DNA of 64,000 nucleotides from Nipponacmea schrenckii. Lineage: Eukaryota > Mollusca > Gastropoda > Lottiidae. Below, one piece after another: positions 36,732 through 49,604 of this stretch. The DNA lies in the NCBI GenBank assembly GCA_030562195.1, contig CM060200.1, forward strand, positions 25,149,023-25,213,022. Direction: 5' to 3'. The position numbers and the translations under genes were made by a program. The number at the start of each line of letters is the position of its first letter. Position 1 is the stretch's first letter. The notes under the pieces are model-generated. The model saw only the letters and a list, made by a program, of their open reading frames with translations. It did not search any database and had not been told where the DNA came from.

Positions 36732-36936
36732 CACTAAATTCTTTAGATTTTCTAGCTATAGTGCTGAATATTAGCCCATAAGCAGTGCCGATGATAACCA
36801 ATGGAATAACGAACATTAACAAAAATGATGCAATGGAATAGACTTCCTCCTGCCATGCATTGGGATAGGAACCCATCGTCACACACTGGTAGAAGTCTTC
36901 TTTAAATGGACCTCTCCTAACGTTAAAGATTATAGC
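36732..36936 (-). CDS. GnRH/corazonin/AKH-receptor-like GPCR, exon B (ECL2-TM5)
   Basis: A 205-bp internal exon. It is preceded on the minus strand by a good acceptor (TTTTATTCCAG) and followed by the donor GTGAGT. It reads AIIFNVRRGPFKEDFYQC..., which is extracellular loop 2 with the conserved Cys that pairs with TM3. WQEEVYSIASFLLMFVIPLV and IIGTAYGLIFSTIARKS follow as TM5 and the start of intracellular loop 3. Phase 0 at its start joins exactly to exon A (...FSIPQ|AIIFN). It ends in phase 1. The RGPF-EDFYQCVT segment and the Trp-Gln before TM5 resemble the GnRH-receptor superfamily. The next exon (TM6-TM7) was not found between here and position 19000. Confidence 0.8.
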
Positions 36937-39900
36937 CTGGAATAAAACAAAATAGATGAGCTAGATTACATCTAAAGGGTATTATTAAGGGAGCTGCGAT
37001 GCAATAACCTACGTATATTAATTGTTAATGGTCATACTATAAATAATTTGTCCTTTTTAGTTGGTTGCTTCACAAAAGTGACACCAGTGAAATATTCTTT
37101 GATTGAAAAACATTTGCAGCTAAAACGATGGTTGGAAGGAAAGAGGTAATAAAACGGAACTTCGTGTAACTGAAATTACTAAACAAGCAAATTACCAAGT
37201 GACCTGTTTGCGTAATAAGAGTTATTTATTTTTAGTATTTAATTACTAATTACCATTTCAACTATGGGGATTACGAGGAGTCATTTTACTGAGTCTGCAA
37301 ATGACAAATCAATTCCTATTTCAGTAGACGTGAACATGAAATTGTTGAACTGACCAGGCCCAATATTCGAATGGGGAGTCGATGCGACAGCGAACAAAAA
37401 AAAAAACTTTGGCAACACACAAATCGGTACATTACATGTTCAGATACAGACTTTTGTCACTGTGGACATGTACGCTCGATTATTATGAAAGCTGGATTGC
37501 AAAATGGACATAGATATATGCATGAAAGCAGCGTTAATCCGATACTAGCCTAAAATTACGAACCTACAGTATTTTCCAAATAACAAAAGCATTGAAAACA
37601 ATGAGATAAAATCACGATTCAGCTTCTGTAATTTTGACAATATTTACAGAATATTTGACAGCTATACTACACAGATGCCAAAATTTCAGAATACGGATAA
37701 CGATTTCATGTCAAGTACAAATGTTTTTCATTCCACTGCTACAATCATATACATGTATTTCCAATGACGCTATTAATCATGGCATAATATTCAGATACAC
37801 CATCATTCCAATGGGAAGCTTCGTCTCCAGTAGCCATTCGTCATTGTAATTGGATTCATGTTTATTTAATAAGCAATTTGTTAATAATGTCCTTTTCATA
37901 ACTGGAGCTAAACGGGTAAATCGGTGTAATATGACGGATACAATATGAGGTTAAGGAATTCAGTATAATGGACAGTTCGTGATTATCACAAAAAGCACCT
38001 TATATTCTACCAGCTGGTGGATGATATAGCAATAAATGGCATCATTGATGTGATTTAATATAATAATATTTAATTTCCTAATCTAATTAGGCTTAGACTA
38101 ATTCGGAAATGAGGTCACTACTATTAGAACTTGATTATATAAATAAGCAGACCCTTCTTCTTTCTTCTATTATAAGTGGAGTAATCATTACATACAATAA
38201 TTTAATCCATTAGCTCCCTTGAAATGTTATAATAAATTTACGACGGATCCAAGAAAATATGTGTATTATTCTGAGGACGATTCAACACGTGAAGTCCATT
38301 TAATCATTGAGTATTAATAGTCACAATCTAAATCGAACTTTCTAAATTAATTCTACAATTCAACATTTCTCTTAGATGAATTCTCTAACACGAACGATGG
38401 TGATTTAGGCGGTTCCGCATTTTGAATCTCAATCTTCTCCTTCTTCTGCATGTTGGTATCGTGTCTGCTTCGGCGAATGATGTTACCTTTTTTCTTTTCT
38501 GCATCTTCTCCGTTGTGTCGATTATACTTTTGTCAATTTCCTCGTCTAATCTCCAAGTTGACAGTTGTTCCCCGTAAAGTCCCCTTCATCTTCTTCTTCT
38601 TCTTCTTGGTAAGTAGGGTGCTGAGAGAATAAATCTTTATATTTATTTTTCCCTTTTCACTTCTCCTAGAAGTTGATTGGCTGGTAGATGACAAGTTAAC
38701 GTACATGTCCAGAAGATACTGATATTGCAAACTACGTAGTTGGTAGTTGAATTGGTTCAAGTTAGATGAATATGTGCGGTTTGGTTGTTGATAATTCTTG
38801 AGATCTGGTTGAGTAGAAGGACTTGGTAGTGAAACTAGACCCTGGATGATGTGGCGTTAGTTACTCTATTCTTGAAGTCAGTCTACCCCATATGTGTCCC
38901 CCTCCCCCCACATATGAAGAAAGCTGTCGCCGCCACGTTATGGGTGTAATGATTATTAAATTGATTTCAGTTCACATCATATTTGACATATTTAAGGCAT
39001 GAGATGATACTTTAGGCGACCAATATCAATTTAATTATAGCATCAATGCTGTAAAATCTTTATTACGTTGGATTTAATTAAATAAATTCACATCATAATA
39101 CGTGTGCTGGATAACGATCGGTAACGGTACACCATTTGAAGTTAACTTTGATAGGTTTTGTATAATAGAAACTTAAAAAGCATGATTTTATCTGGTTGTG
39201 CATAATTTAATCGAAATAATGCAACCATGAAATTAGACTTAATTGAATTCATAGCATTTCGAGATCACCACTATTTCCATTATTCAACGCCGATCCGTGA
39301 TAGCAATCTGGTAGTTCAAAGCTTCGAGAAATTGCATTTTGTTCGTAAGTTTCTGTCTTTGACGTTTCGTGAGTAGCGAAACCTTATATCACTTAACATT
39401 ATTCCGATTAAATCCTATTAATAAAATTATGAAATCTAAGAGGGAACTGCATGCCATTTGATTGGCTAAAATAGCATCATTATAAAAACAATGGTATAAA
39501 ACTTGTTGGATACCATCGTAGAAGAATAATTAGATACAATGCGAGAGCACCATCGACAATACTTTCAATATTAATATATTGTATTTTAGTTTTCGCAGAC
39601 TTGGCCTCGTTATTCACTCACACGAACGATTAAGCACCTGATTAAGACGCCAAAAACCTCCATTAGTGGCAAAATGAAATGAATGGAGTTTTACATCCTC
39701 ATTTACATATCATTTCATTTTATTTACTCGTGCAGACCGGTTTACAAGTACAAGTAGAATAATGTCGTTCAAAGCACGTATTCGCTTCCGGCAAGGTTTT
39801 AAACTTTCGGACCACCTACGATTACTCCACACGACTCTCTACTAATCATAAAAATTACTTCTAGCTTCTCGAATTATCACGCAGATCAAAAAAATATTAC

Positions 39901-40219
39901 TATAATGATTATAACAATTTTATTAAAGTGTAACAAATCCTTATATAATACAGCAATATCTATATACGAAATAAAATAATAATTTCCGGCCATGTATTAC
40001 CTACTTTTCACTACAATATCAACATTAAATACCACAGTAAGTTTATTCAATTCTTTAAGGGTTACATGTTATGTATCTAAGTTCAAAATATGCATCGCCT
40101 CCAGTTTTACGAGGGAAAGATATCTAACAAACAGTCAAAACTTTCCTTTGTCCTTGTCTTAAAATGTTATTAAAACCCAGATTAAAATGTAAATAGTTTT
40201 CAATTAAATAATTACTTAC
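36937..40219 (-). other. GPCR intron, 3.3 kb
   Basis: Lies between donor GTAAGT (40219 downward) and acceptor AG (36938-36937). It holds a CTT microsatellite near 38587-38607, a dispersed repeat copy (38665-38830) and a SINE-tail-like GAATGGAGTTTTAC near 39681. No other gene is supported. Confidence 0.7.
38665..38830 (-). repeat. Dispersed repeat with coding-like remnant
   Basis: Matches 47935-48100 and, in its left part, the array at 32010-32395. On the minus strand one open frame reads QPDLKNYQQPNRTYSSN, then NQFNYQLRSLQYQY. The partner copy reads RPDFKNYHQPNQQ, then SSNFNQSNYKLL in the equivalent frame, with a 2-codon gap. Conservation in frame suggests descent from a mobile-element ORF with an Asn/Gln-rich region. 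The family is not identified. Confidence 0.55.
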
Positions 40220-40723
40220 CTGAGGAATGCTGAACAAGGCACTGAAAAACCAGGCAAGCATAATCATAGTCCGCACCCTCGTAGGGGCGCTCTTTCTTCT
40301 CATAGGGTCCAATATAGCCACGCACCTGTCCAATCCTATTGCTACAGTGACATAAGTGGAAAGATATAACGAAAACACTTGAATGAATTTAATAATTTTA
40401 CACATTGCTGTTCCTCCATACCACTGAACTGTAGCAGCCCAAATTCCTTCAACGGGAAAACAGAAACATACAATAAACAAATCACCGATAGCTAAATTTA
40501 CTATTAGGGTATTGATCGTTGATTTCCGATGTCGCATTCGATACATCTGTATCAAAGTCGCAACGTTGCCGATAAACGCAATCACAAACATTGTTCCAAA
40601 TACGATACATTTAGTCATGGCGATGTCATCGAATGTTGGTGGTTGAGGTTCGGGGATAACGATTCCCCAATTCCCAGACCGGTTGATAGACGTGTCATTT
40701 CCACTGACTTCAAAATAATTCAT
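40220..40723 (-). CDS. GnRH/corazonin/AKH-receptor-like GPCR, exon A (N-terminus to TM4)
   Basis: 168 codons from ATG (40723-40721) to a phase-0 donor (CAG|GTAAGT). I chose this ATG because the frame further upstream starts without one. Residues 1-36 are an extracellular N-terminus with two N-glycosylation sites (NDT at 9, NRS at 14). TM1 is about 38-60 (IGNVATL holds the conserved Asn). TM2 is about 72-95 (NLAIGDL with the conserved Asp). Cys108 is the disulfide Cys at the start of TM3. TM3 ends in DRC at 132-134 in place of DRY. ICL2 is ILDPMRRKSAPTR and TM4 about 150-168. This is a class A peptide receptor coupling to G proteins at the plasma membrane. The ILDPMRR-type loop and SIPQ end fit the GnRH/AKH/corazonin group. 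Which member it is cannot be settled here. Confidence 0.85.
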
Positions 40724-40813
40724 GGCTGTTTTCAATAATAAACCTCATTCATATCCAGTGTTGTTTCCGTTATCATTATCATGAACAGTTGTATAATGGT
40801 ATTCTATAAAAAC
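40724..40813 (-). promoter_or_regulatory. GPCR 5' UTR segment with a 6-codon upstream ORF
   Basis: A polypyrimidine acceptor (TGTATTTTTAATTTGCAG) ends at 40814, implying a 90-nt 5' UTR in this exon and at least one upstream leader exon. An upstream ATG starts a complete 6-codon ORF (MNEVYY, then stop) that ends 8 nt before the main ATG and is out of frame with it. This could lower translation of the receptor. Confidence 0.5.
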
Positions 40814-41731
40814 CTGCAAATTAAAAATACAGAGAATTAATATTGGATTAAATTATATTTACAGCCAGTAGAGAACTAGTAAAAACAAGCAATGTATACA
40901 TACCGACCAAAAAGCCGTTTCAAGCAGAGACTTTTTCAAGTTCCCTCTATATACAACAGTTTGTAAACAAATTATATTAGCACCTTTAGGTTGAGGACAG
41001 ATATGCTAAGTTTTACATTTTAACACAATGTCACCATTGTAAAAACCAGCGACATAATAATTCATGCTTATATCATAATATTAAAATGAGTGATCGTGAT
41101 TCTCGTTTTCTTGTACTTTCGTGCAAAACAAACCGTGAAATGCTTCCAAGCAACTTTGTAACGGATATGTGTGAAGAGGATGCGACACATAGTTTAAATA
41201 TATTGGTAAATTAAACGATAATTGCGGAAGTGACGTTGCAAGTACTCATTATTCATATACAGAAAGTAACATGTAAAAGTCATTTCATTTCATATATATC
41301 AAGATTTACGATTCCATAAAAGTAAAGAACTGTGTCGAAACCTTTCTTCTTGTTACTAATGGTAACAGTTATAGCAACTGTCTCTTGGGGAGAGATATAA
41401 GTTTATGAGCAATTTGGTATTTCAGAGGTGGTTTAGATTTCTTCATTAGATTTTCATATGAGCTGAAAATTTGAATGGCAATTACACACTGAAATCCATT
41501 GGCTTATTACCATCTACAGTTACTGACAGTTTGGAAATTCGATGCTTTAATAAGATTATTTAGTAAGCTTGTCTTATTAACCCTTCACACAAGGGTGTAA
41601 TTTCAATGAAGCTGGTCAGTTAAATGCAGTAGTTAGTATTCAATCGCTCTAAATACATTCAATGCATCAGTTTGGTTAACTGTTATTTTATATAGGGAGA
41701 ATGGAAGGCTAAAAGTGTCCAGTTATTAATA
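40814..41731. other. Non-coding, upstream region or leader intron of the GPCR
   Basis: AT-rich. The leader exon and promoter could not be located. Confidence 0.45.
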
Positions 41732-41981
41732 GAAGCCGGCTGCGGCCATATAACCTTCGACTTCTCGCCCATGAGAAGTCGAGAGACGACAAAGCAAGGG
41801 TAAAAAAAAGGCGAGGAAAATGGCGAGAAGACGAGGAAAAGGGCGAGCAAGTCACGAGAAAGCGAGGAAATTTTTGCCTTGACTTCTCGCCCACGAGGAA
41901 AAATGCCTTTTTTATCCGCGTTTTCTCGCCATTTTCCAAGCTTTCTCGTGGGCGATAGTAGATCTGGCCGCAATCGGCTTC
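41732..41981. mobile_element. Motif-dense MITE (CGAGAAG/CGAGGAAAA type)
   Basis: A 250-bp GC-richer island. The left end GAAGCCGGCTGCGGCCA is matched by the inverse of the right end, GAAGCCGATTGCGGCCA (15 of 17). The interior is packed with CTTCTCGCCC, GCGAGGAAAA and GCGAGAAG in both orientations. The overlapping minus-strand open frames are by-products of these motifs. Confidence 0.7.
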
Positions 41982-44900
41982 CATAGATATTAGCTACTTT
42001 TGTTGGTTTTATTGATATCCCGATAGGGTTGGAGTTAATATCAAAACCGGGCATATTCATTCTGTCAGATTATTGATTGAACTGTATTGTGGACATTTCT
42101 CTCGGAGAGTCCACATAATGTTACTGTTTGTTTTAACGCAAATTCTTTTTTGGAAACGATTAGTATATCATGGTTAAGTCAATTAGGAATGCATTCAATG
42201 CCTCTTGATATCTCTCGGAAACGTTTTGTCAAACAATTATCGTTTCAAATCTTTCCCAAATACAAAATAATATGTCTTTCAATTTAGTTTTTAATTTTAG
42301 AAAGTAATAAAAAGCAAATTGCACAGGGAGATTTTTAAAATCTGTCTAGCAATTGTTTTATTTTTGTTTTCATTGTTTTTGTAAAAGTGTAATGGATGAG
42401 AAAGCAAGGGAAGGATGTTTTCTTTTATTTATATTTAACTAAAAATAAAGTCAGATGATGAATGAATCAAAACGATTGTTTATTATTCAAATGAAAGACA
42501 TGATTGATATAGAAATACTTGGTGCATTAGAATGATTTGGCACCATTGTAATGCTAAAAAGAGAAGCATTTGCGATTTATAAAAGAATTCTTCATATTTC
42601 GGTTAGGAATTTACTGACGAAGGAACATGGCTTATACAGATCTGTCATTTAATGAGATTGCAATAAACAGCATTGATCTAGTGTTAATAACACATATAGA
42701 AGTATGGAAGTTGTATTAAACACTAAGATATATTAATATAGTGCTTCTTACTTTATTACATGTATATTCTACAAAACACATCCAGGTAACGTTATCAGGT
42801 AAAACATTGATCAGCTTCATCTTCTGGTTTATTATCAACTACCCTACTTCAGCGGACAAAGCAAAGAAAAATATGATTCTGCTTAATAGGACGGTCAATT
42901 TTGCCTGAGTGTTTGGTCGTAAACACAGTTTATTCTTCGTAGTTAATGACGCAATTAACAATCGGATAAGTGTCAACTTAATAGTACATAGACTATAAAT
43001 AATGGCTTCTTTCACAAGGCTACAAAATATTAAAACAAAAGATAAATTCATATTCGCCACATTAAATGGTTTATATCGATCCCTATTGTTTAGTAGATGA
43101 AGTATTGACAATTTAAGATGAAAGATAAAGATATTTTATTAATTTTCACATGACACATCATGTAACGAATGCAATGTTATTTAAAAAACAAATTGGAGAA
43201 AAACCCACACATATCGGATATATGGTATGGGCTATGAGTAGATTCGAAAAAAAAATTTTTACCATCTCTACAAAATTTATTACCTTTGCATCATTAGGCA
43301 CTTTTGTATTCAGTTTTAGTTTTTTAAACCTTGAAATGTGAAGTTGTTTTTTTTAAATATTACTTTTCACACGTACTCTTTAAAGTAGATATTGACTTTT
43401 TTATAATTGAGATCACATACGTTGAAATAATTATAAAATATAAGATATAAAAGTCATACAAGAAATATTTTACGATGGAAGAAATGACTAAAAATAAGAA
43501 ATGATTGTTTTAATATTTGTTTTGAAATGATGTATGTTTCTCATAAAGTGTCGCGATTAAATTATATATGTTACAATCAAAATCAAAGTTGCAAAGTAAG
43601 CAAATAAGTTGGTGTTCAATGGTAGCAAACGTTTCTCCAGTATCTGTTAGAGTTCTCGCCACTTTTATTTGCCCAAGATTAAATAATATCTTACTATCTC
43701 GACTGACATTTTCAGAAAAAGAGAAGAAATGGGAACCTCTAAATCGTCGTCAAATGAAACAATTCTAGGACAAAACAAGATTATCAAGGATATGAGATTT
43801 TGGTTTATTTTTCGTGTTAAAATTTGAGATTAAGTGTGTACAGGTCTGCATATTGCCGAGGGTGGCCAAGCATAATATGGTCAGAGTTTGGCTTAGATAA
43901 CATTGATGAATGGAGTTTTAGTTTAAACACGGCTAAATGTTAATAACTGAACTATTGGGCGGCCAATCGTTTAGTACCCACCAGGGTGTGACTATTAACT
44001 AAATGTACCCAAATCAATTAGAGAAAATAACCATAATGAATATACAATGGTACTTATGTGGAATAATTAGAAAAACTTTCTATTTGTATAAGTAGGTCAA
44101 ATCTTTGATCTAAAGAAGTTTATTAGTCTTATTTTATATGGTATACAAATAAATATTGTCAAAGGCTGAAAAAGGAAACATCTTGCCGGCGCAATCTAGC
44201 TTACCAGACAAATCAGTCTCGTCCATTTGACATCACATTTTCATAGATACTGATTTGTAAGAACTTGTTTATATGTATTCCATTATTTAAAAAAGCCGAT
44301 ACAATTCCAGAGTAATAGTAAGTAGTTAGATACTGGCGTTTTTCAAACATATGAAGGATTACAAAAAAGTTGACTAAAAAAGATTCTCTTATTCGAATTA
44401 ATGCCAAACAAATAAGCTGTTTACGATACAAAAATACACACCCACACGCCCGCACATTTTTAATCTGTAAAGGATCTTAAAATTTGAATAAAATCTACTA
44501 ATAATAAAAATGCTATAAGCTTACGGTCGATGACGGCAACGAAGCAAAAGCAAGACATCTGAAAACGTTGCTTAGACCACAACTTCTTATTAATCAACAT
44601 CCACTGTAATTAGCCGTTTACACAACAAAATTTATCCGTTCTCAGAACTGTACAGATAAGTTATGTGTAATGTTGACGGTCGAGCGTTCTCAGAACGGTT
44701 GCAATTCTTGTTCACCTCATGGTTATAATGGGGCCAAACATCTGAGGTAGGTTTTTATGGGAGATTCTAGTTCTGATCGCAATTATCTTTAAAATTATTG
44801 CCTGGACAAAAAAGGGGCCCCAAATTAAATGTCCAAAGCCTCCGAGCCATCTAGCTGTCCCACTGAAAAGCCTTATTTAAGTTCATGTCTATTCCAATCT

Positions 44901-47900
44901 TAATCTTTTGTGAGGAACTGTTTTGTGACTAAAAACTTCACTTTTGTGAATAAATTTCTGAAAAGTTTCCATGTTTTAAATCACTCGGTAAATCCATGAG
45001 ATGCAACGAGCAATGTCACGGAGCGATGGTCAAGAGAATGGTACTTTTAAAGGATATTTTGATATTTTTGAGATATTGTTTTGCTCAAATTTATGATAAA
45101 TTTTCTCCAAAGTGGAGACAAATGGGCCGAATAAACTATCTGAAGGTTTAGGTAATTTATCTTTGCGTTATCTTTCCGCCAAAACTAGTTGAAAGGGTCA
45201 CGAAAACATATGAACTTCACTAGACAATAATATAATCGTAATTTCTTGAACATTTAGGACAAAGTTAAAAACTGAAAAAGTGCATTAAGCATTAGAAGAA
45301 TGTCCCTTAAAGCTTACTTGGTCTTGCTTTATTGCCGACCCCGACGAAAACAGATTTTTCAATTTCACCTGCTTCAATAATAGACCATAGTTAAAGGGTT
45401 TTGGTTTTGTCAGCAGATCAACTAATGTTAATATATATATATGATACATTCTGATTAAAGTATTTACAGGGATATAACTTTTATATAATTTAATATTTGA
45501 AAGGAATAATTGTATTACCTGTATTTATATTAAGTACTCCTAATATGATCAGATAATTCCACGAGTAAAGGTTAATATAGATCCACCTATATCAAAATGT
45601 AATTAACCAATCGAAAAACTCAGATTTGGCAATTAAAATTATTCCGTCGGCATTTTCAAACATAAAGCTTCCTTGTTATAACGATTTTGGCGTCGAATTC
45701 CAATTTAATATATTCGCTGTTGTTTTAAATAAATCTCAAAAGTTCATCACCTATATAGTATCAGTTTTGGCGAGTGTCAACTATCCGAAACACACATGCG
45801 ATGAAAGAAACAACTAAGTTAATATACAAATCGGAAATTAAGTACATATCGAGTAAAGTTATAACTAGCCCTGTTAATTGCTGATGAAGTTCATTATCAC
45901 AAACACACTTTAATTAAACAATATATAATCACTAACAAGCGAATTTTTACATTTAAAATAAGATACGCGACAATTTAGTCAATATCGTCGGATGATATTG
46001 AACGACGATATAAATCAATGTGACAGCTAGGTTCAGACGTGGTCTAAATCGGACAGATAACAAATTTTGTAACTCCTAATACAAACTATTAACGCCAAAT
46101 CCGTCTGAAAATGGATGCTTCGGATAATGTCCCCCTGGACTCGGCAATGTATCATTTTGAATACAGTCTACTTCACTTAAACACAAGATCTGATAATTTA
46201 ATTCCTAAATCAGTTTTAACTGTAATTCCAGATTTAAGTTCACACTTTGCTGATAATCCTTTCTGTAATAGTTTTAGTTTCGATTTTGTAACGTGATTCC
46301 CATACATTTAATCCTCCAGCGTTTTCACAACTTTAATCAATTCATGTTCAGTATCTTAATCCATTAAAATTTAATTATCAAATATAATATTCTGTTAAAT
46401 AAAAAATGAAATGAACCTTTCGCTTTCCGGAAACAAAGCAATCCAAAAGAAACGAAAATATTTCTCAGAAAAAAAAAAAGTTTGTCGTTCGGAATCAATG
46501 CAGTCTTATTGCTTTAACCATTAAGCTTATATATAAATATATATAAACTTTTTTAATTTGAATAGTTTCAAAGGTATCCCAACTTGCAATGGTATACTAA
46601 TAGTTTCTGTGTGACGGCTATCAACATATAAAAGTATATGTAAACACTACACTACAAGAAGAACAGCTGAACAGAATAGAACTACTCTACTAGTATTTAT
46701 ATAACGCTAGTGAGTGGTAACAATCCGTTACATTACAGAGTGAATGAATTCTAGTTAGTCCAGGCCAGTAGACGTCTTTCTTGAGCTACCTTATTGATTC
46801 CACTTCTCATTATAGCTCCATGTTACTTTACATGCCTTTCTATCTTAACCTGGCAATACGCGGTAATCAATTTATAAGAGATAATAACAATCCTCTCAGC
46901 TATTTTGTCTCGAGTGGTCAACAGGGGAACTTGTCTTATAATTAACTTTATTAAACCATTTAATGAATCATAATGTCTACAAGCTTGTAAAAAGTAGGTC
47001 CATACATAGACAAACCCTAAGGTTTTGTAATAAGGTGGCTATTCACAATCCGTGTCCATGTAATTCTGTCCGTAGCATAATAATGAGTGTGTAGGAGGTG
47101 TTGGGGGCCGATACAATACGGTTTACTTTTAAAAGCCCCTACAGGCACTCGAATCAGTATACAGTAACCTCTTGACATTTTTACAGGGTTAAACTGACAT
47201 CAATTACGGTTCCAATACCAAGTACATGTAGTGACCCATTCAACTAAACATGAAACCAATTTGCAGTTAGCTATATCTTACCTTGTGCACTAAGTGTTGG
47301 TTGTAATAGTTGGTTGGCGACGGCATGTTAACTCGGTGAGCTTTCCCATTAAAAAGACCTTATGTTCCGTTCTGATTTGACATGTAACCTGCTTCTGATA
47401 AATTCAGACACAAAAATCAAGATAGCCATAATACATCTTCAACTTGTTGTTAATTTTGTAATGAAATCTGTGAAATATATTTCGCCAACATGATTCTGCA
47501 AATTTTAAATACCGACCCTCGGCCCACGATCACCGCTAAGGTCTACTTAAAAAATGAATAGCTCAGATAAAATGTACGCGCATCAAGATTCAAAGAGATA
47601 GTCAACAATAGTTTCTATATAAAACATAAATTGAAGTAGTTCATAGTATAAAGCTTTCAAACAATTAGCTTATAAAGCACATAGTATTCTAATTACCAAT
47701 ATATTTATGTTATACATTTGTTTATAGACAAAAAACTCTGAAAGCCATTAGTGGCGAAAATTGGGGTACAGGGAACATTGGTTAAAAAACCCGAATGAAC
47801 TAACCCCCCTTTACATATTGTTTTGGACATATTATTTGGGAACATGAATTGTATACCATTTTACAATATTTCAAAATGTAAGTCAGAAGCTCTGTGAAAG

Positions 47901-47934
47901 CATAGTGACAGGTGATTTCCTAGGTTGGTTTGTT
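41982..47934. other. Non-coding, AT-rich, about 6 kb
   Basis: I found no exon, RNA gene or array. A SINE-tail-like GAATGGAGTTTTAG lies near 43910. Short inverted and direct repeats such as TTCTCAGAAC near 44638 and 44690 are minor. Open frames are all under 95 codons and lack domain features. Confidence 0.5.
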
Positions 47935-48100
47935 GGTTGGTAGAGTTAACGTTCGCTTCCAGCGGATGCTGATATCACAGTATTGGTAGTTGTTGGTATT
48001 CGTAGTAGTTTGTAGTTGGATTGGTTGAAATTAGATGATTGTTGTTGCTGTTGGTTTGGTTGATGATAATTCTTGAAGTCTGGTCGTGGCGATGACATTG
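47935..48100 (-). repeat. Dispersed repeat with coding-like remnant, second copy
   Basis: Partner of 38665-38830. It shares the array-type segment GTTAACGTTCGCTTCCAGCG (47945 on) and the Asn/Gln-rich minus-strand frame RPDFKNYHQPN. Confidence 0.55.
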
Positions 48101-48248
48101 AGGTGATTACCTAGTCTGTCAGTCCCTAATTTGCACTCCCAAATTCGGAAGGCTGGTGCAGCAACAATTCATTTTGGAGTGTTCAAAACTGCTGAGCTCC
48201 GATTGTGTATCCAAGACATGTATCAGTAGAGTTTGCCTGATTACATAC

Positions 48249-48314
48249 TCAGTAAGGTGTAAAACGATGATCAGTAAGGTGTAAAACGGTGATCAGTAAG
48301 GTGTAAAACGGTGA
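48249..48314. repeat. 22-bp tandem triplet
   Basis: Three units of TCAGTAAGGTGTAAAACGRTGA. The first differs from the others by one base. Confidence 0.9.
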
Positions 48315-49604
48315 TATTTGTAAATCAATTTCTAATGCCTTCAAAATTGGAATTAATGATGTTTTGTTCGTCATGTTTAAAACTTATTAAATTTGCATTC
48401 TGACAATACTAAAAATCGTTGCAGCCATTTAAGGCAGAAACAACATTTAAAAGAGAGCATAAGGGAATAAGGGGGATAACTTAATTTATAAGTACATGAG
48501 AATTTAACCTTAGTTGAGAAAATTGAAATAATAAGACCAAAACTATCAGTCATTAGCCTATTGAATTTCAGCGACAATTTTCGATATATTGCTCGGTATC
48601 AGAATAACCAATCTTCTTGTAATGTACATTGGCAGTGCAGCTAAATCGCCTCACCAGTTTATCATTTCAATCTGTTTCAATTTGATCACGAGGACTCTTA
48701 ATAACTCATCGTGCAAATAGTATCATTCTAGTTTATATATCACTGTACCGGCGTCACAGATGATAGGTTGGGTTGATTTATTATTATTTTAAGAGATAAA
48801 TCGTTTAGAACTCTTAGCTAACTAAAGTAGCTTTCGTATGGTCATGTAACTGTTTTAGAGGCGTGGCTTATTATGTTAATTTCGGAATTTTCTACGAATT
48901 TAAGACTTCAGATTTCCGTGTTTATACAATACAATACAATACTATTAACAGCTGCTTAATAAATGCATGATATATTAGTAATGCATTATTATTAATCACT
49001 AACAAATAACTCGTTTAATGGGTGCAACAAACTACATAAATTCTTGTTAATTAATTCGGTCATTAGAAAAACCTGGCCAATATTACAAACACTGAAAATA
49101 ATATATCCGATCTTGGCAGGGTATTCAATACGACCATTCTATTCGTTTCACTACCGAAGTTGGACAAGAAGGGAAGAAGAAATCTGCAGGCATCTGTTCA
49201 TCCACAACCCGCTTGCGTATTGAAGCAGGGGTCTTCAGATAACTGCACTATTTTGGCCAGTGTCTGTCCTGAAGATTGACATTTTCCGCAACAGGCTTAT
49301 TTCGAATACTCCTCCGCTTTGTACTGTTCCAATGCTCATGGAATTAGGAAAGAGCTCATAACTTCATAGGACCGGACTGTATCAGCTTTTGTTTATTTAA
49401 AAGTGACTCACTTTGTAAAAGTGAAGCGGCTGCCTGCGCCACGCAGTCCAAAGAGTAAAAAAAGTTAGATAATGTCGGTGTGAGCTAAATTCGCCGTATT
49501 TAATGATCATTTAATAAGTGCAATAGATTCAGTTGTATATCATTACCCTAGATATCAATACAATATACAATTGAAATTATTCTTAGTCAATTAAATACTT
49601 ATTG
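48315..49604. other. Non-coding
   Basis: No supported gene. The less AT-rich stretch 49130-49440 has no frame with recognisable domains. Confidence 0.45.

Noticed and set aside
41683..42060. Minus-strand open frame of 125 codons near the GPCR
   Set aside because: Most of it is the CGAGAAG-type MITE; it has no domain-like pattern.
29955..49240. Shared 14-mer GAAGCAGGGGTCTT near 29965 and 49224
   Set aside because: Flanking bases do not align, so it is probably coincidental.
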